Of a DNA stretch of 64,000 nucleotides, positions 62,571-64,000 are shown one piece after another (the first letter of the stretch is position 1; each line of letters begins with the position of its first letter). The DNA lies in contig CANLOQ010000003.1 of NCBI GenBank assembly GCA_947492925.1, forward strand, positions 682,001 through 746,000. Reading direction: 5' to 3'. The position numbers and the translations under genes were made by a program. The DNA is from an uncultured Sulfitobacter sp. (lineage in GTDB: Bacteria > Pseudomonadota > Alphaproteobacteria > Rhodobacterales > Rhodobacteraceae). The notes under the pieces were generated by a model. It saw only the letters and a program-made list of their open reading frames with translations, was not told where the DNA came from and ran no database searches.

Positions 62571-63955
62571 GTGTTCAGCGCCCCGGTGATATGTGCCTTG
62601 AGCGCCTCAAGGTCATTGGCCACCCGTGTCAGGCGCTCTTCGCGCTCAAACAAGTCAGCCATGCGCGCGGGCAGTGGCGGGCGGATGCCGGTTGCGGCCT
62701 CGACCGCATCAGGGAATTTTGCGGGATGCGCGGTGGCAAGGGTGATCATCGGGGTTGTTCCGCCGCGCTGCTCCTCCGCCACTTTGACGCCAATCGCGGA
62801 ATGCGGGCACAGAAGTTCACCGGTCGTGTTAAGCGCACGGGTGATCATCGCGCTGGTCTCTTCTTCCGAAGCGCGACCGGAGGTATAAATTGCCTGCAAC
62901 GCCTGCATCGCACCTTGGCTCACGTCAAAACCGCCCTGCCCCAGTTCCGCCATCAATTGCGCCACGGCATTGCCATCGCGATCGTAGGCGTCAAAAAGCG
63001 CCCGTTCAAAGTTTGAACTGACCTGAATGTCCATCGACGGGCTGATAGAAGGATGCACGCTGCCCTTGTGATATCCCTGCCCCTTGAGGCACCGGTCCAG
63101 AATGTCGTTCTGGTTCGTCGCCACGACCAAATCCCTGATCGGCAGCCCCATCCGCTTGGCGATATATCCCGCAAAGATGTCCCCGAAGTTTCCGGTGGGC
63201 ACGGTAAAGCTTACCTCGCGCGCAGGCGCGCCCAGAGATACCGCAGCGCTGAAGTAGTAGACGACCTGCGCCAGCACACGGCCCCAGTTGATCGAATTCA
63301 CACCGGCGAGCCTTACCCCATCCCGAAACTCGAAATCGTTGAACATATCCTTGAGCCGCGCCTGACAATCATCGAAATCGCCATCGACAGCCAAAGCATG
63401 CACGTTGGATTCGGTGGGCGTCGTCATCTGGCGGCGCTGAACTTCGCTGACGCGCCCGTGAGGGTAAAGGATGAAAACATCGACGTTGTCCAACCCCCGG
63501 AACGCCTCAATCGCAGCAGAGCCGGTATCGCCCGACGTGGCACCCACGATGGTGACACGTTCGCCTTTGCGGCCCAATGCCTTTTGAAACATCTGACCGA
63601 TCAGCTGCATGGCGAAGTCCTTGAACGCCAGCGTCGGTCCATGAAAAAGCTCAAGCAAAAAATGGTTCGGGGCAAGCTGCACCAGCGGCGCACGGGCGGT
63701 ATGGCCAAAGTTGGCATAGGCGTTGCTGATCAGGGTACGGAACTCATCCTCTGTGAATGTATCCCCAATAAATGGGTACATGACGGTAAAGGCGATGTCC
63801 TCGTAGGATTGCCCGGCCATCGCCGCGATCTGATCGGTGCTGAGCGTCGGGATTGTTTCCGGCACATAAAGCCCGCCATCCCGGGCAAGGCCGGTCAACA
63901 TGGTGTCTTCGAAATTCAGGGCAGGTGCCTTGCCACGGGTGGAGATATAGCGCAT
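62567..63955 (-). CDS. thrC: Threonine synthase
   Basis: The 462-residue PLP enzyme converts O-phosphohomoserine to threonine. RGKAPALNFEDTMLTGLARDGGLYVPE is the N-terminal signature of the long type, and FHGPTLAFKDFAMQLIG holds the PLP lysine. GATSGDTGSAAIEAF is the phosphate-binding loop. Length is standard. It overlaps the M16 peptidase gene by 4 bp and, with lysC, belongs to the aspartate family of amino acids. Confidence 0.96.
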   Translation of the reverse strand: MRYISTRGKAPALNFEDTMLTGLARDGGLYVPETIPTLSTDQIAAMAGQSYEDIAFTVMYPFIGDTFTEDEFRTLISNAYANFGHTARAPLVQLAPNHFLLELFHGPTLAFKDFAMQLIGQMFQKALGRKGERVTIVGATSGDTGSAAIEAFRGLDNVDVFILYPHGRVSEVQRRQMTTPTESNVHALAVDGDFDDCQARLKDMFNDFEFRDGVRLAGVNSINWGRVLAQVVYYFSAAVSLGAPAREVSFTVPTGNFGDIFAGYIAKRMGLPIRDLVVATNQNDILDRCLKGQGYHKGSVHPSISPSMDIQVSSNFERALFDAYDRDGNAVAQLMAELGQGGFDVSQGAMQALQAIYTSGRASEEETSAMITRALNTTGELLCPHSAIGVKVAEEQRGGTTPMITLATAHPAKFPDAVEAATGIRPPLPARMADLFEREERLTRVANDLEALKAHITGALNT

Positions 63956-63960
63956 TTGGA

Positions 63961-64000
63961 TCAGCTTTCGGTGGGTGCGGCGCGGCGGCGGCGCAAAAAC
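63961..64000 (-). CDS. C-terminal fragment of an upstream gene (possibly SURF1)
   Basis: The last 40 bases hold a minus-strand frame of about 12 codons ending in TGA at 63961, just before thrC. It reads ...LRRRRAAPTES. Basic C-termini of this sort, directly upstream of thrC, occur in SURF1 genes of the cytochrome oxidase cluster, but this fragment is too short to be sure. Confidence 0.3.
   Translation of the reverse strand, partial: FLRRRRAAPTES

Noticed and set aside
1-64000. CRISPR array, rRNA operon, prophage or insertion sequence
   Set aside because: No regularly spaced direct repeats, no rRNA-like stretch, and no transposase, integrase or phage structural protein was recognised anywhere in the window.

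Overview
The window looks like chromosomal DNA of an alphaproteobacterium, most likely a marine Rhodobacterales (Roseobacter-type) genome. This rests on the high GC content, the dense and often overlapping genes, the form II CoxL-type protein, the pcm-tolC-(PopZ-like) gene order, the thrC/M16 peptidase/acetyltransferase block, and the many dipeptide-type ABC transporters. I cannot name the species. There are no rRNA genes, no CRISPR array, and no recognisable insertion sequence or prophage. The only RNA gene I can support is one tRNA-Cys(GCA).

Layout. 1-4352: a plus-strand dipeptide/oligopeptide ABC operon (partial binding protein, two permeases, a fused double ATPase). 4411-13231: a convergent eight-gene minus-strand operon with a second complete peptide ABC system, a gamma-glutamyltransferase that has no signal peptide, a DUF1028 protein and a GntR/FCD regulator. 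It looks like an uptake-and-hydrolysis module for gamma-glutamyl peptides or glutathione. 13406-15270: divergent metR and metF with a MetR-box-like site between them. 15330-15812: a PaaI-type thioesterase. 15813-16957: an AT-rich island with one lysine-rich unknown gene. 16958-20255: a DUF2235 hydrolase overlapping an orphan form II CoxL-like molybdenum hydroxylase gene. 20519-23551: valS carrying two in-frame repeat insertions, one of them a REP-like double palindrome. 23607-32700: a crotonase, a Tat-signal micropeptide, two aminotransferases, an MsbA-like exporter, a glycosyltransferase, ygfZ, efp and small conserved genes. 32768-37802: cobQ, then the pcm-tolC-PopZ-like operon and tRNA-Cys. 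37945-43385: a LysM protein with a small membrane partner, ptsP and lysC. 43563-47819: SDR, DUF1178 and NUDIX genes and the molybdate transporter modABC. 47918-53739: EcsC-family, GNAT, flavin reductase, DMT exporter, SulP transporter and glycosyltransferase genes. 53898-56002: mtnP-lysE-apt (methylthioadenosine and adenine salvage). 56311-64000: a glutamate-dehydrogenase-family gene, a D-lactate/glycolate-type FAD oxidoreductase, an MBL-fold protein, and the thrC - M16 protease - GNAT operon.

How the genes fit together. The peptide importers, GGT, glutamate dehydrogenase and aminotransferases suggest growth on dissolved peptides and amino acids. modABC supplies molybdate, which the CoxL-like enzyme needs. 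mtnP with apt recycles methylthioadenosine through adenine to AMP. lysC and thrC belong to the aspartate family, and metF/metR to methionine synthesis. The least explained items are the AT-rich gene at 15887-16618, the CoxL/DUF2235 pair, the LysM/small-membrane-protein pair, the palindromic insert in valS and several proteins shorter than 80 residues. Start codons were moved from the longest reading frame wherever a Shine-Dalgarno-like sequence or the family alignment favoured an internal start. Function calls come from recognised motifs and remembered family features; no database search was run.
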